Below, piece by piece: positions 1 through 8,970 of a stretch of 49,555 nt of DNA (the first letter of the stretch is position 1; every line of letters starts with the position of its first letter). The notes under the pieces are model-generated. The model searched no databases, was not told the DNA's origin, and saw only the letters and a program-made list of their open reading frames with translations. Source of the DNA: Gammaproteobacteria bacterium (lineage in GTDB: Bacteria; Pseudomonadota; Gammaproteobacteria; SZUA-229); contig JADGFA010000032.1 in assembly GCA_016744065.1 (NCBI GenBank), positions 1 to 49,555 on the forward strand. The letters are read 5' to 3'. The position numbers and the translations under genes are program-made.

Positions 1-66
1 AGAATTACACTATGTAAAAAATCAGCACATCGATTAACCACGAAGAAAAACAATAAAACCATACAC

Positions 67-135
67 TGTCATTCTGAACGCCAGTGAAGAATCTTGCATA
101 AAGCATCAGGCCCTTTGACTTTGTTCAGGGTGGCA
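67..135. repeat. Imperfect inverted repeat (intergenic hairpin)
   Basis: Arms at 67-79 (TGTCATTCTGAAC) and 123-135 (GTTCAGGGTGGCA) pair along all 13 positions if G-U wobbles are allowed, with a 43-base interior that contains GAAGAATCTTGC. Text of the type TCATTCTGAAC...GAAGAATC is, from memory, a recurrent intergenic repeat in many bacterial genomes. It lies downstream of the last gene of the minus-strand TPR operon and could act as its transcript end, although no clear T-run follows. Confidence 0.45.
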
Positions 136-179
136 ATGGTTTTTATTTCAGAAAAATATAGAATTATATTTTTAAAACA

Positions 180-434
180 TTATTCTTCGAAATATTTCAA
201 TCTCCTCTGAAACGCCTCTCTTTCAACAGGGGCTAAAATTTCATCAACTAAACTATTAACCGGTTTACCCGCCGACGCTCGTTTATCTGGTGACTTCCAG
301 GGAACGATATAAAGGGACTTTGGTAGTTCACTATTACCAACTATTGAAATACCTTCCATCTCAAGCTTATCTTCTGCCCTTGCCTGAAACAGAACCAACA
401 ACATTAAAATAAACAGAATAAATTTTATTTTCAT
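180..434 (-). CDS. Small exported protein of unknown function
   Basis: 84 residues. A clear signal peptide (Lys-Ile-Lys start, hydrophobic stretch about 4-17, probable cleavage after Ala-Arg-Ala near residue 20) predicts export to the periplasm. The mature part is short and charged, with a conserved-looking segment MEGISIVGNSELPKSLYIVPW and no cysteine or recognisable domain. Its ATG overlaps the stop of the preceding TPR lipoprotein gene by 4 bases, so it is translationally coupled as the last gene of a four-gene minus-strand operon. I do not recognise a family. The coupling suggests it serves the same envelope complex as the TPR proteins. Confidence 0.7.
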   Translation of the reverse strand: MKIKFILFILMLLVLFQARAEDKLEMEGISIVGNSELPKSLYIVPWKSPDKRASAGKPVNSLVDEILAPVEREAFQRRLKYFEE

Positions 435-1021
435 AATTGCTCTTTTAAATCAACAATCCAGTTAGACACGACATCATCTTCACCATTCAGCAGCTGATAA
501 GCCTTAAAATGCTCCATGGCACAAGGCTTATCCTGCAAATAGATATCACACAACACACCTAAATTAAGATGTGAATTAGCATGACTTTTATCTACTTCCA
601 ATGCGGCTTCATAGTTAAGTTTCGCAGTTTTAAAATCTTTTTTCTCTCGCAGCAATATACCCAACTGATTCAATGCCGTAACATTCCTGGCATTCCTCTT
701 AATAGCACTTCGAAATTGTTTTTCAGCCTCTACTTTATTATTTAATTTTAAAAAAATCAGTCCACGATTAGCATAAGGGCCAGACAAACTATCATTCAAT
801 GCACTTACGCCATTCAGTATTTTCATAGCTGCATCATCATTACCTGCTCCCATTAACTGAAGTGCATATGCATACTTTTGCTTTATTTCTGTACTAAGCG
901 CTTCATATGCTGCTTTCTTTTGATCATCTGGCTTTATCGATGGCGCCTGACAGGCAGAAACAAAAGCAACAACCATTAACATAAATAAAAATCGAATAAG
1001 GTATATGTTTTTAAAAATCAT
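431..1021 (-). CDS. TPR-repeat lipoprotein
   Basis: 196 residues. The N-terminus is a lipoprotein signal with lipobox FVSAC (lipidated Cys about residue 24). The rest holds about three tetratricopeptide repeats: around 75-105 (GPYANRGLIFLKLNNKVEAEKQF), 108-140 (TALNQLGILLREKKDF) and 145-175. The family resembles small PilF/NlpI-like TPR lipoproteins, which act as scaffolds in envelope complexes. The start codon directly follows the stop of the 920-residue gene, and the gene overlaps the next one by 4 bases, so these genes are co-expressed. The specific role is unknown; a scaffold function is inferred from the TPR fold only. Confidence 0.8.
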   Translation of the reverse strand: MIFKNIYLIRFLFMLMVVAFVSACQAPSIKPDDQKKAAYEALSTEIKQKYAYALQLMGAGNDDAAMKILNGVSALNDSLSGPYANRGLIFLKLNNKVEAEKQFRSAIKRNARNVTALNQLGILLREKKDFKTAKLNYEAALEVDKSHANSHLNLGVLCDIYLQDKPCAMEHFKAYQLLNGEDDVVSNWIVDLKEQL

Positions 1022-3784
1022 TTATAATATTTCCATAACAATTACATCGCTACGCTCTTTCTTATCATAACGCACAGGTAAAAACGCTTTTAACTGCTCC
1101 AGACTTTTCCACACCCAGACACCATACAGGCCATCTGCAAACCGTGATACATTAACCTCATGAAACTCAATTGCTTTTTCTTCAAAAGGATAGGCCTTTT
1201 CTTCCAGTAATACATCATATTGCTCCAGCTCTTCCTCATTTAATTTTTTGGGTCTCTCTGAGTTATATATGGCCAGACCTAAATCCTGATATATTTCAGC
1301 AATACGATAAGTCGATGCCGTTAATACCTCTGGCACCCCATATGATGCGGCACGACCATAAGTCTTTAATGCTGCATCCATTAGCTTACGTTTTACTTTC
1401 AGGCTTTTCTTTAATGGCACTGTTAATTTAGCTTTTCTATAATTATCAAAAACAGGTTCTGCCAATGCAAAACTAGCTTTAGCAGCAAGATAGCGCGTTC
1501 TTTCTGTACGCTGCTTTCCACCTTTTGCATCGGCACTAACCAGCCATACTCTCCATCTGGATGCTAATGCTCCCTCTTCATCACGCTCATGCAATTCAAC
1601 TAAACGCTGACGCGCTTCAATTGACCGTTCCAGTGGATATGGGAAACGCTTGACAAAATCCACATATATTTTTTTAGCTCTTATATTATTACTTGCCTGT
1701 TCAGATAACTCTGCAGCCTGCCACAACGCCTCCAACTGATAGTCTGCTTTACCCGGCAGATATGATACTTTTTCAAATTCTAATGATGATTTTTCTGTAT
1801 TACCACTCTCAAGATAAACAACTGCCAGTTTCTTAGTCACCTCAGGCTGTAATTTATGCTGCGGATTAGCCCTTCTGAAATTCTCTAACACAACCGCAGC
1901 TTTGATCCAGTCACGTAAACCAATTAAAGCTGAAGCCGCATCAAATTCAGCATTTGCAACCAGACCAACTTCCGCTGAAAATGTTTTCACCCGACTAAAG
2001 TGTTTAACAGCTGATTTAAGATCACCTTTCTGTCGACTAATTTCTCCCTGTTTATATACTGTCACTGCCTGTTTCTTAATTAAAGCCTGACGTTCAGGTG
2101 TATTTTTCGGCATATAACTCAGGGCTTTTGAATATGATTTTTCTGCATTTTTAAAATCATTCCACTCAAACTCAACATGCGCCATTACAACCCATACCGA
2201 TGCCAGTAACTCAGGCTTCTTTACCGACAGGCTAATTTGTTTACCTATCTTATGTGCTTTCTCATACTCACCCAGTGCATATAGATTTTGCACCGAACCC
2301 GTTAGCACTTTATTAGCTTCTGAATGCTCCGGAAACTGATTTGCAAACCGTATTGCACTTTCTATTGACTGCCTGTGCCACTGCTGTTTTACAAAGCCCG
2401 TTAATTCCTTTTCTCTATTTCCATACATCAATAATGCAACATAACCTGCAGCAGCCGATTTTGGATGTTTTTTATAGTCATATGCGGTACTTTCATATTG
2501 CAATACAGCCGCTTCATACTGTTTATTTTCATTTAATATTTCCGCAAACAAAAAACTCATTTCCCATGCTTTCGAATCATTCGGGAAAGAGTCCAGCCAG
2601 ATACGATACCAGCGCTGAGACTCCCGATAATTAATTCGATTTTTCGTTTTCTGTGCCAAAGCATGATAATGACTGGCTAACTGATTTAAATTATTTTTTA
2701 ATGCTAACAACTGCCTGGCAGTTCCATCGGACTTGTACAAACCCCAATATGCATTTTTAATATTATAACGCTGAACAAAATCTTTCTTTGCACCTAACAA
2801 CAAATCAGGGAAACCGCCTTGCTCATAAAGATTAATAATTGCAAGCAAAAAATCGGGTGACCGAGGATGCATTTCATTTGCAGACACAAACAGACGATAT
2901 GTCTTCACCGCATCAGAATAATGTTTTTTCTGTTGATAAAATTTAGCCAATGATGAAAATATATGATATTCGTAAGTACGCTTTTTTTTATTTTTAAAAT
3001 AATCACGCACACTTATTGGACCAGCCTGATATGAAAAACTAAGGTTAATCGCTCGCATCGCATCTTCAACAAAGTTTTTCTCAGAAGACGCCATAGCCTT
3101 AAAATCCAGATCCCCATCAACTGTATGCAAATCCAGCAAATGCATAAACGAATTTAAAGCGGCATCATAGTGACTTTGTTTAAACTGAGACCACCCCTGT
3201 TTATACACAGCCTGTTGATAATAAATAGACTTATCATCAAGCACTCTAAATGCAACAACCTGTTGATATGCCTTTTCAGCCTCATTGAATTGACGCTTAC
3301 TAAATAAAATTTCACCTCGGCGAAATTGGGCTTCATCATAATACTGGGTTTCTGGATATTGCATCACCAGGCGGTTAAGTCCATTTAAAGCAGCCTCCCT
3401 TTCACCACTTTCTTCATATTCTCTGGATAACTGATATATCAATCGATCATGCTTATGTAATGGGTAGCCTTCTATTAATGACTCAAACAATGAAACAACG
3501 GAAGCCAGTGGGATACTATCTGCATTATTGTATTCAAGCTGAAGCGCTGCCATTTTACGCATACCATCTCGACGCATGGCTGCATCAGGCACAGTATCAA
3601 ATAAACGAATAAAGCGACTATATTCAACAACGGAAGCATCCTGCTGTAAAACCACTTCATCACCATCATCTTTTAGTGAGCCTGATTGCGCACCCAGGCT
3701 ACCAATACTGCCTTCGCGCACATTACTATTACAGGATGCAAGAGAAAAACAAATAACAACCAGTATTAATCTATTTAAATTCAT
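1022..3784 (-). CDS. Large TPR-repeat lipoprotein
   Basis: 920 residues. The signal sequence ends in lipobox LASC (Cys at about residue 18), so the protein is probably anchored in the outer membrane facing the periplasm. Nearly the whole chain is helical TPR/SEL-like repeat. Examples are QYYDEAQFRRGEILFSKRQF near 150, WSQFKQSHYDAALNSFMHLL near 200, KAWEMSFLFAEILNENKQYE near 405 and further copies to about 700. Proteins of this type often sit beside ExbB/ExbD/TonB-like modules in Gammaproteobacteria (from memory), but no such module is adjacent here. It lies 30 bases downstream of the 636-residue TPR gene. Function is unknown; a scaffold for an envelope machine is an inference. Confidence 0.8.
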   Translation of the reverse strand: MNLNRLILVVICFSLASCNSNVREGSIGSLGAQSGSLKDDGDEVVLQQDASVVEYSRFIRLFDTVPDAAMRRDGMRKMAALQLEYNNADSIPLASVVSLFESLIEGYPLHKHDRLIYQLSREYEESGEREAALNGLNRLVMQYPETQYYDEAQFRRGEILFSKRQFNEAEKAYQQVVAFRVLDDKSIYYQQAVYKQGWSQFKQSHYDAALNSFMHLLDLHTVDGDLDFKAMASSEKNFVEDAMRAINLSFSYQAGPISVRDYFKNKKKRTYEYHIFSSLAKFYQQKKHYSDAVKTYRLFVSANEMHPRSPDFLLAIINLYEQGGFPDLLLGAKKDFVQRYNIKNAYWGLYKSDGTARQLLALKNNLNQLASHYHALAQKTKNRINYRESQRWYRIWLDSFPNDSKAWEMSFLFAEILNENKQYEAAVLQYESTAYDYKKHPKSAAAGYVALLMYGNREKELTGFVKQQWHRQSIESAIRFANQFPEHSEANKVLTGSVQNLYALGEYEKAHKIGKQISLSVKKPELLASVWVVMAHVEFEWNDFKNAEKSYSKALSYMPKNTPERQALIKKQAVTVYKQGEISRQKGDLKSAVKHFSRVKTFSAEVGLVANAEFDAASALIGLRDWIKAAVVLENFRRANPQHKLQPEVTKKLAVVYLESGNTEKSSLEFEKVSYLPGKADYQLEALWQAAELSEQASNNIRAKKIYVDFVKRFPYPLERSIEARQRLVELHERDEEGALASRWRVWLVSADAKGGKQRTERTRYLAAKASFALAEPVFDNYRKAKLTVPLKKSLKVKRKLMDAALKTYGRAASYGVPEVLTASTYRIAEIYQDLGLAIYNSERPKKLNEEELEQYDVLLEEKAYPFEEKAIEFHEVNVSRFADGLYGVWVWKSLEQLKAFLPVRYDKKERSDVIVMEIL

Positions 3785-3814
3785 AATTTTATTAATTCAC
3801 TCTACCAAAGTACC

Positions 3815-5725
3815 CTAAGGGTTTAAACGATCATAACCCTGCGCAAGCGCCAGCCTCGACTGCACTAAATACACATCCAGCCTGTCTTTTCTAAGAGCAA
3901 GCAAATGCAATGCCCTGCTCTTCATCTGAGCAGTAATTAAATCTATATTTTTTTGTGCTTTAAGCTGCATCAAATGACTACGCTTAAGAAGCTCCGCAGC
4001 CAAAATTTTAATAAACGTAATTTGATCACGATTTCTTTTTGATTTTTCCTGTATATGTATACCCGCCTGCTCTAATAAGCGAGCCTGAATATCTGATATT
4101 TTCTCTATTTTTTTATCTACATTAATTTTTAATAGTTTTGCTTCACGAAAATTTAAAACCAGATTAAAAAAATCGGCATCTTCAATGAGTTGCCTGATAT
4201 AGCGTAAACCCGTTGTCATACTTGCCTTATTAACTGATTGAAGCCATGCCGCTTCTGAAGACACATTCAGTTTATCTAATTCACTTACTAATGCATCCTG
4301 CTTGAGAGCATGAACACTGGCAATTAAATCACTCAATTCTTTTTCATAGGTTTTCACTGATTTTTGATAAAAACGTACAGATTTTTTTAATAAACCCATT
4401 TGTTCAAATGCATAGGGAACGGTAAGCATTGATTCCTGAACGGGTATATCTCGTATATCCTCTTTCTGTAGTTCCATCCATGGAACGACCGCCTGATTAT
4501 ACTGTTGCAATCTGGCACTAGCCCAACCTGTCCCCAGTAAAGCCAGATTCGAGTAAGGCCCATTAAGGCGCACTTTTTCAAGATACATTCTTGCCTGACC
4601 AGGTTTATTCTGATTAAGCAAAAGATAACCTAACGATTGATTGGCTTTATCAACCAGTGATTTTGCTTCTGAATTATTTAATTTTTTCTGCCCTATCTTT
4701 CTAATCAGGTCCATTCCCGACTCAAATTCACCGCTGTGTATTAAAGCCACACCTAAATTAATTCGAGTATATAAACCCCAGTTATTCGGCGCATTCCACC
4801 AGTTTTTCTGTAAATAAGCTGACGCCTCTTTATACTTCCCCTGCGACATTAATATCAAACTATACAAATGCTGCATTTCCGCCCTTACATCGTTACTCAC
4901 CGGCTCCTGAACCTGACCAAGTAAGGTAAATGCTTTTTCATTTTCACCTGAATGATAATAACTTTTTCCTAAATAAAAACGCGCTTCATTCCGTAACTTT
5001 TCAGATGCGTTATTATCTTCGATAATGTTTTTAAAAATTTCACCTGCTACTATATGTAAATCTCTTTCAAGGTAAAGCTGGCCTTTTATTAAACGCGTAT
5101 TAACTTCATATGAACCCAGGCTTTTTTCTTTTTGTGCTTTCATTATCTGGCTTAATATATCTGCATTCGGCTCAGCATTTTTCAGATATTTAAGATATCG
5201 ATATAAAACGGGCTCTACAGATGTACTCACTTTATCTACATTATTAATAATAACGCCAGGTTGTAATCGTGACTCTTTTGACTCCCCTTTCTGTAAAGAT
5301 ATTTCAACAGCCTGTGAAGCTGATTTTTTATTAAACTCAAATTCTTCACCTCCCTGGTAATCTTTATTACTGCGATAATAAGCAATAAGCTTATGTGGGC
5401 CATCCGATAATGTGCCTTTATAGAGTAATTGCGCACCACCTTTTTTTAAGGCCTTGCGCTCTTTGGCTGTATAGGTATGGCTGACTAACGGCTTACCATC
5501 GAGCTTAATCGTCATGGTTTCAAGTACAAATTTTATGTCTGTAACCTGAGAGAGGTAAATACTAAATGGTTTTTCTATCTCATCACCAAGAATCAATAAA
5601 TCACGATCTAGCAATAACGACTGCTGCTTGAGGCCCTGAAGTTCTAAATTAATGCTTTGTTCTGCACTGGCAGCAGATAAGAATGCAATTAACAGTAAAC
5701 AGTTTAAAAGTTGAAAAAACCGCAT
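3815..5725 (-). CDS. Exported TPR-repeat protein
   Basis: About 636 residues from the ATG at 5725. The open frame extends upstream to 5899, but only the 5725 start gives a proper signal peptide (RFFQLLNCLLLIAFLSAASA then Glu-Gln), so I prefer it. The first ~170 mature residues look like a beta-rich domain (ILGDEIEKPFSIYLSQVTDI, then THTYTAKERKALKKGGAQLL). TPR-like helices follow from about residue 200 to 470, and the C-terminus is a charged helical segment. It is the first gene of the minus-strand TPR operon, about 200 bases downstream of the sensor kinase gene. No strong Shine-Dalgarno sequence is seen before the ATG. Function unknown; a periplasmic or outer-membrane partner of the two TPR lipoproteins is likely. 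Confidence 0.7.
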   Translation of the reverse strand: MRFFQLLNCLLLIAFLSAASAEQSINLELQGLKQQSLLLDRDLLILGDEIEKPFSIYLSQVTDIKFVLETMTIKLDGKPLVSHTYTAKERKALKKGGAQLLYKGTLSDGPHKLIAYYRSNKDYQGGEEFEFNKKSASQAVEISLQKGESKESRLQPGVIINNVDKVSTSVEPVLYRYLKYLKNAEPNADILSQIMKAQKEKSLGSYEVNTRLIKGQLYLERDLHIVAGEIFKNIIEDNNASEKLRNEARFYLGKSYYHSGENEKAFTLLGQVQEPVSNDVRAEMQHLYSLILMSQGKYKEASAYLQKNWWNAPNNWGLYTRINLGVALIHSGEFESGMDLIRKIGQKKLNNSEAKSLVDKANQSLGYLLLNQNKPGQARMYLEKVRLNGPYSNLALLGTGWASARLQQYNQAVVPWMELQKEDIRDIPVQESMLTVPYAFEQMGLLKKSVRFYQKSVKTYEKELSDLIASVHALKQDALVSELDKLNVSSEAAWLQSVNKASMTTGLRYIRQLIEDADFFNLVLNFREAKLLKINVDKKIEKISDIQARLLEQAGIHIQEKSKRNRDQITFIKILAAELLKRSHLMQLKAQKNIDLITAQMKSRALHLLALRKDRLDVYLVQSRLALAQGYDRLNP

Positions 5726-5925
5726 ATTAGTGAAGGGGTATCCCGATAAGTGAAACGTAATCATAAGAGTAGTGTAACTAATTGAGATTATAAAGGATTT
5801 AGATAGCGAGTTGCGACTAAGATCACGACTTTTAAGGTTATAATCAGAAGATTTACCCGATAGAGCTAAAACATACTGAGAAAAACATATTAGACGCAAC
5901 CTAAAGCGCCGAAACAGGAAAAACT

Positions 5926-7347
5926 TTAAGTACCTTCTATCAACAACTCAGGCTTTAAGCATAAGTGCACACACAACCCTTTCAGACTATGGGAATCTAA
6001 TAATTCTATCTCTATATGATGAAGCTCCGCCACACGCTGCACTATAGATAGACCTATGCCACTTCCAGAGAGTACATTACCCTCCACTTTCTTAAAACGC
6101 TGCATCACCGCCTTTCTCTGCTCTACTGGTATTCCTGGCCCGCTATCATGCAACCAGAAATCAATAACTCCCGCATTCTGATAAAGCTCAAGCTTTATTT
6201 CACCGTTTTCTGGCGTATAGATAATCGCATTACTTAACAGGTTTCGCAGCATACTCTCAAGCGGATAAATATAACCCTGAATAAAAATCGCTTTATCACC
6301 AGATAAACCAATTGTCTGATTTTTATTATTTACCAATGGATAAACTTCCGTAATTTGCTGAACACACAACTCATAAAAATCAATCCGGGTTAGCGCCTGT
6401 GTCGCTCGAATAGCAGGGGGATCTAATCGGGCCAGCCCTAACAACTGATTAACCAGATGGCTGGTTCTTTCAACCCCCTGTGCTACTGCCTGCAATTCGG
6501 CCTGTTTCTCCGCTTCACATTCACTCTTCTGTAATAACTGTAGATGCACTTTTAAGGCCGCTAAAGGTGTACGCAACTCATGAGCCGCATCCGATGTGAA
6601 CTGCCTCTCTTTATCAAATGACAAACGCAGAGACTCAAACAGGTGATTCAGTTCATCAACCAGGGGCTGTATTTCAGATGGAATATGGGAAAACTGCAAG
6701 GCATGTAACTGATCATTTTTTCGATTAGCGATATCACTGACGATATATTCTAATGGGGCCAGTCCACGGCTAACAAAGTACCACACTAACCCTCCCATAA
6801 CGGGTATGAGCAAAATAAATGGCCAGGTCATCTGTAGCGTAATTTTATTAACAAGCTCCTCACGCACATCTTCACGCTCAGCAGTAATAACCTGAAATGC
6901 CTGGCTGGAATCCCAGAGCGAAAAGGTACGCCATTTTTTTTGATTAAAAACATTATTATCGTAACCCTGCTGTCGGTCACTCATTGGCTGCAATGGGGCA
7001 CTCGCGGAACGTAACAACATATTGCCATAAGAGTCCCACACCTGGTAAGCCAGTTTAAGCTCATAAAGATGCCCCTGAAGATGTATCTCTTTTTCAAACT
7101 GCTGTTTATCAAAATCCTTTATACGTGTTTTTTTGACTCCATCCGTAAATTCCGTCATATGCCCTAAATTCACTTCTGCCAGAACCAGCCCCAGCATCAA
7201 TCTTGAGGAGCGTGATAACTGAGCATCAAACAATTCTTCAACCTCATGAACACTTGCTCGATAACCACCCCAAATGGTCACCCCCCCCACAACCGTCAGG
7301 GCAAACAAAATAGAAAGTAATAAGAAGTTACGTAATGAATATTTCAT
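5926..7347 (-). CDS. Sensor histidine kinase, QseC/PmrB type
   Basis: 473 residues. Two membrane helices (about 8-28 and 172-195) flank a periplasmic sensor region of roughly 140 residues. The cytoplasmic part shows the H-box HELRTPLAALK (phospho-His about residue 256), N-box RNLLSNAIIYTPENG, G1 DSGPGIP and G2 GSGIGLSIV. This is a complete HisKA plus HATPase_c kinase of the OmpR-partner class. It begins 2 bases after the stop of the response regulator gene, so they form one operon. The QseC/PmrB assignment rests on architecture and on the regulator's DNA box. The signal it senses cannot be read from the sequence; metal ions or catechols would be guesses. Confidence 0.88.
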   Translation of the reverse strand: MKYSLRNFLLLSILFALTVVGGVTIWGGYRASVHEVEELFDAQLSRSSRLMLGLVLAEVNLGHMTEFTDGVKKTRIKDFDKQQFEKEIHLQGHLYELKLAYQVWDSYGNMLLRSASAPLQPMSDRQQGYDNNVFNQKKWRTFSLWDSSQAFQVITAEREDVREELVNKITLQMTWPFILLIPVMGGLVWYFVSRGLAPLEYIVSDIANRKNDQLHALQFSHIPSEIQPLVDELNHLFESLRLSFDKERQFTSDAAHELRTPLAALKVHLQLLQKSECEAEKQAELQAVAQGVERTSHLVNQLLGLARLDPPAIRATQALTRIDFYELCVQQITEVYPLVNNKNQTIGLSGDKAIFIQGYIYPLESMLRNLLSNAIIYTPENGEIKLELYQNAGVIDFWLHDSGPGIPVEQRKAVMQRFKKVEGNVLSGSGIGLSIVQRVAELHHIEIELLDSHSLKGLCVHLCLKPELLIEGT

Positions 7348-7349
7348 TC

Positions 7350-8012
7350 TTATGTTAATTTATCAATGGTATAACCTACACCACGAATAGTACGAATTAA
7401 CGTCCCTCCTAGCTTTTTTCTTAAATGATGAATATGCACCTCTATTGCATTACTCGCCATATCCTCATCAATGCTATAAAGACTTTCTTCTAGCCTGGCA
7501 CGCGATAAGACCCGCCCTGTATTTTCGAACAGCTCAAGTAAAACATCATACTCACGACGGGATACCTCAATAACTTTCCCTGCTCTGGTCACACTATGGG
7601 CCGCAGGATCAAGCTTAATATCGCGATACTCTATAATCGGATTCGCTCGACCACCTACCCGTCTGATTAAAGCACGTATCCGTGCATAAACTTCTTCCAG
7701 ATCAAATGGTTTGGTTAAATAATCATCCGCACCCGCGTCAAGCCCGGCGATACGATCTTCAACACTATCCATTGCTGTAAGAATTAATACGGGTAACAGG
7801 CTGCCCTGATGACGTAACGCCTTCAATAGTTCAATACCACTCATATCAGGCAAACCAAGATCAAGCACCATGACGTCATAAGACTCATACTTTATCGACA
7901 TAAGGGCAGGTTTACCCTGTTGAAACCATTCAACATTATATTTTTGCTGCTTAAGCCCGGTCACAATACCCTGGCCCAGCAAATCATCATCTTCCACTAA
8001 AACTATCCGCAT
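7350..8012 (-). CDS. Response regulator, OmpR family (QseB/PmrA-like)
   Basis: 220 residues from ATG 8012. The longer open frame to 8045 adds 11 residues that do not belong to the receiver fold, and MRIVLVEDD is the canonical start with AGGCGA upstream. The receiver domain has acidic residues 8-9, phospho-acceptor Asp51 (MVLDLGLPDMSG) and the conserved Lys in DDYLTKPFDLEE. A winged-helix DNA-binding domain follows (about 125-218, ending RTIRGVGYTID). It is co-transcribed with the kinase. A tandem CTTAAG box 48 bases upstream of the start matches the recognition pattern of PmrA/QseB-type regulators and suggests autoregulation, control of the divergent thioredoxin operon, or both. Confidence 0.9.
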   Translation of the reverse strand: MRIVLVEDDDLLGQGIVTGLKQQKYNVEWFQQGKPALMSIKYESYDVMVLDLGLPDMSGIELLKALRHQGSLLPVLILTAMDSVEDRIAGLDAGADDYLTKPFDLEEVYARIRALIRRVGGRANPIIEYRDIKLDPAAHSVTRAGKVIEVSRREYDVLLELFENTGRVLSRARLEESLYSIDEDMASNAIEVHIHHLRKKLGGTLIRTIRGVGYTIDKLT

Positions 8013-8059
8013 GTATTCGCCTATGACGCACATCAAAAAATTCAAAGTACCTGTTCTTC

Positions 8060-8076
8060 CTTAAGCCAGTCTTAAG
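8060..8076. promoter_or_regulatory. Tandem CTTAAG box (PmrA/QseB-type operator)
   Basis: Two perfect CTTAAG hexamers (8060-8065 and 8071-8076) are separated by 5 bases. Direct hexamers with 5-base spacing are the known half-site arrangement for PmrA and QseB response regulators. The site lies in the 126-base divergent interval between the regulator gene (minus) and the TlpA-like gene (plus), so it can serve either promoter. Confidence 0.7.
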
Positions 8077-8138
8077 TTTAGGCCAATATAGTTCACAGCA
8101 TGTAATAATATTTGTTTTAAACAGGACAAGCTGAATAA

Positions 8139-8627
8139 ATGAAACGCACTTTTTTTTCAACACTTATCTATTTATTACTACTTACCAGTATACCTGTATA
8201 TGCGGACTACCCGCCTGCACCAAAGTTTCAGCTACCTACTAACAATGGTGAACTTAATTCAAATCAACTAAAGGGAAAATTAATCTATATCGATTTCTGG
8301 GCATCATGGTGTCGCCCCTGTAAAAAATCATTTCCCTGGATGATTGCAATGAAAGAGAAATTCAAAAACCAGCCATTCGAAATCATCGCCATTAATCTGG
8401 ACAAGGATAAAAAACTGGCTGATGAGTTTATTGCCTCTCAAAATATTAATTTCACTATTGCCTTTGATCCACAGGCAAAAATAGCTGAAAAATATAATGT
8501 AGAAGGTATGCCAAGCAGCTTCCTGATTGACCCACAGGGAAATTTACGCATACGTTACACAGGATTCTGGAATAAAAGTAAAAATGAAAAAGAAGACACT
8601 ATTAGCCAGTTATTAAAAAAACATTAA
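8139..8627 (+). CDS. TlpA/ResA-like periplasmic thioredoxin
   Basis: 162 residues with a signal peptide (about 1-22, cleavage after VYA). The thioredoxin-like domain follows: FWASWCRPCKKS holds the redox pair Cys58/Cys61, and the cis-Pro region is EGMPSSFLIDPQG. Family members reduce disulfides of exported cytochromes, copper proteins or other cysteine proteins in the periplasm. It is followed within 30 bases by a DUF4266 lipoprotein and then DUF3570. This trio recurs in Proteobacteria (from memory, often with an ApbE flavin transferase, which is absent here). A role in maturing the Cys-rich DUF4266 tail is an inference. Confidence 0.88.
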   Translation: MKRTFFSTLIYLLLLTSIPVYADYPPAPKFQLPTNNGELNSNQLKGKLIYIDFWASWCRPCKKSFPWMIAMKEKFKNQPFEIIAINLDKDKKLADEFIASQNINFTIAFDPQAKIAEKYNVEGMPSSFLIDPQGNLRIRYTGFWNKSKNEKEDTISQLLKKH

Positions 8628-8656
8628 ACCTGTAAACATATAACCGAGTTATTATT

Positions 8657-8863
8657 ATGTATAAATTAATTTTAATCCTGAATTTATTTTTATTAAGCGC
8701 CTGCACCACAGTACAACCCTGGGATAAAGATCTGCTCGCCAAACCATCCATGGCATTAGTACCCAGTGAAATTGATAATGCACTGGATGAACACATCTAT
8801 TTTAGCAAAGAAGCCTCAATGGGCGGACAGGGCGTAGGCGGTGGTGGCTGCGGCTGCAATTAA
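8657..8863 (+). CDS. DUF4266 small lipoprotein
   Basis: 68 residues. Lipobox LLSAC puts the lipidated Cys at residue 16. The mature peptide is short (PWDKDLLAKPSMALVP) and ends in a Gly-rich tail with two cysteines (GGGGCGCN), the hallmark of DUF4266. The tail could bind a metal or be a thioredoxin substrate, which fits the TlpA-like gene immediately upstream, though that link is inferred. It is encoded between the thioredoxin and DUF3570 genes and is probably in the same transcript. Confidence 0.82.
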   Translation: MYKLILILNLFLLSACTTVQPWDKDLLAKPSMALVPSEIDNALDEHIYFSKEASMGGQGVGGGGCGCN

Positions 8864-8865
8864 TT

Positions 8866-8882
8866 CATACATACATACATAC
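8866..8882. repeat. CATA tetranucleotide tract
   Basis: Four perfect tandem copies of CATA (8866-8881) plus one further base, directly after the stop of the DUF4266 gene and about 90 bases before the DUF3570 start. Short tetranucleotide tracts can change length by slippage. Here the tract is intergenic, so only transcript spacing or stability could be affected. Confidence 0.6.
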
Positions 8883-8970
8883 AAACGGAAATAGTTTTAT
8901 TTTAAAAATATATTCAGCACACAATCTAAAAATATTTTTTAGCTAGCGTATTTAAAGAGTCAGAAACTTT

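Noticed and set aside
5726..5899. N-terminal extension of the first TPR gene
   Set aside because: The 58 extra residues are not a signal or domain, and they would bury the signal peptide that begins at 5725.
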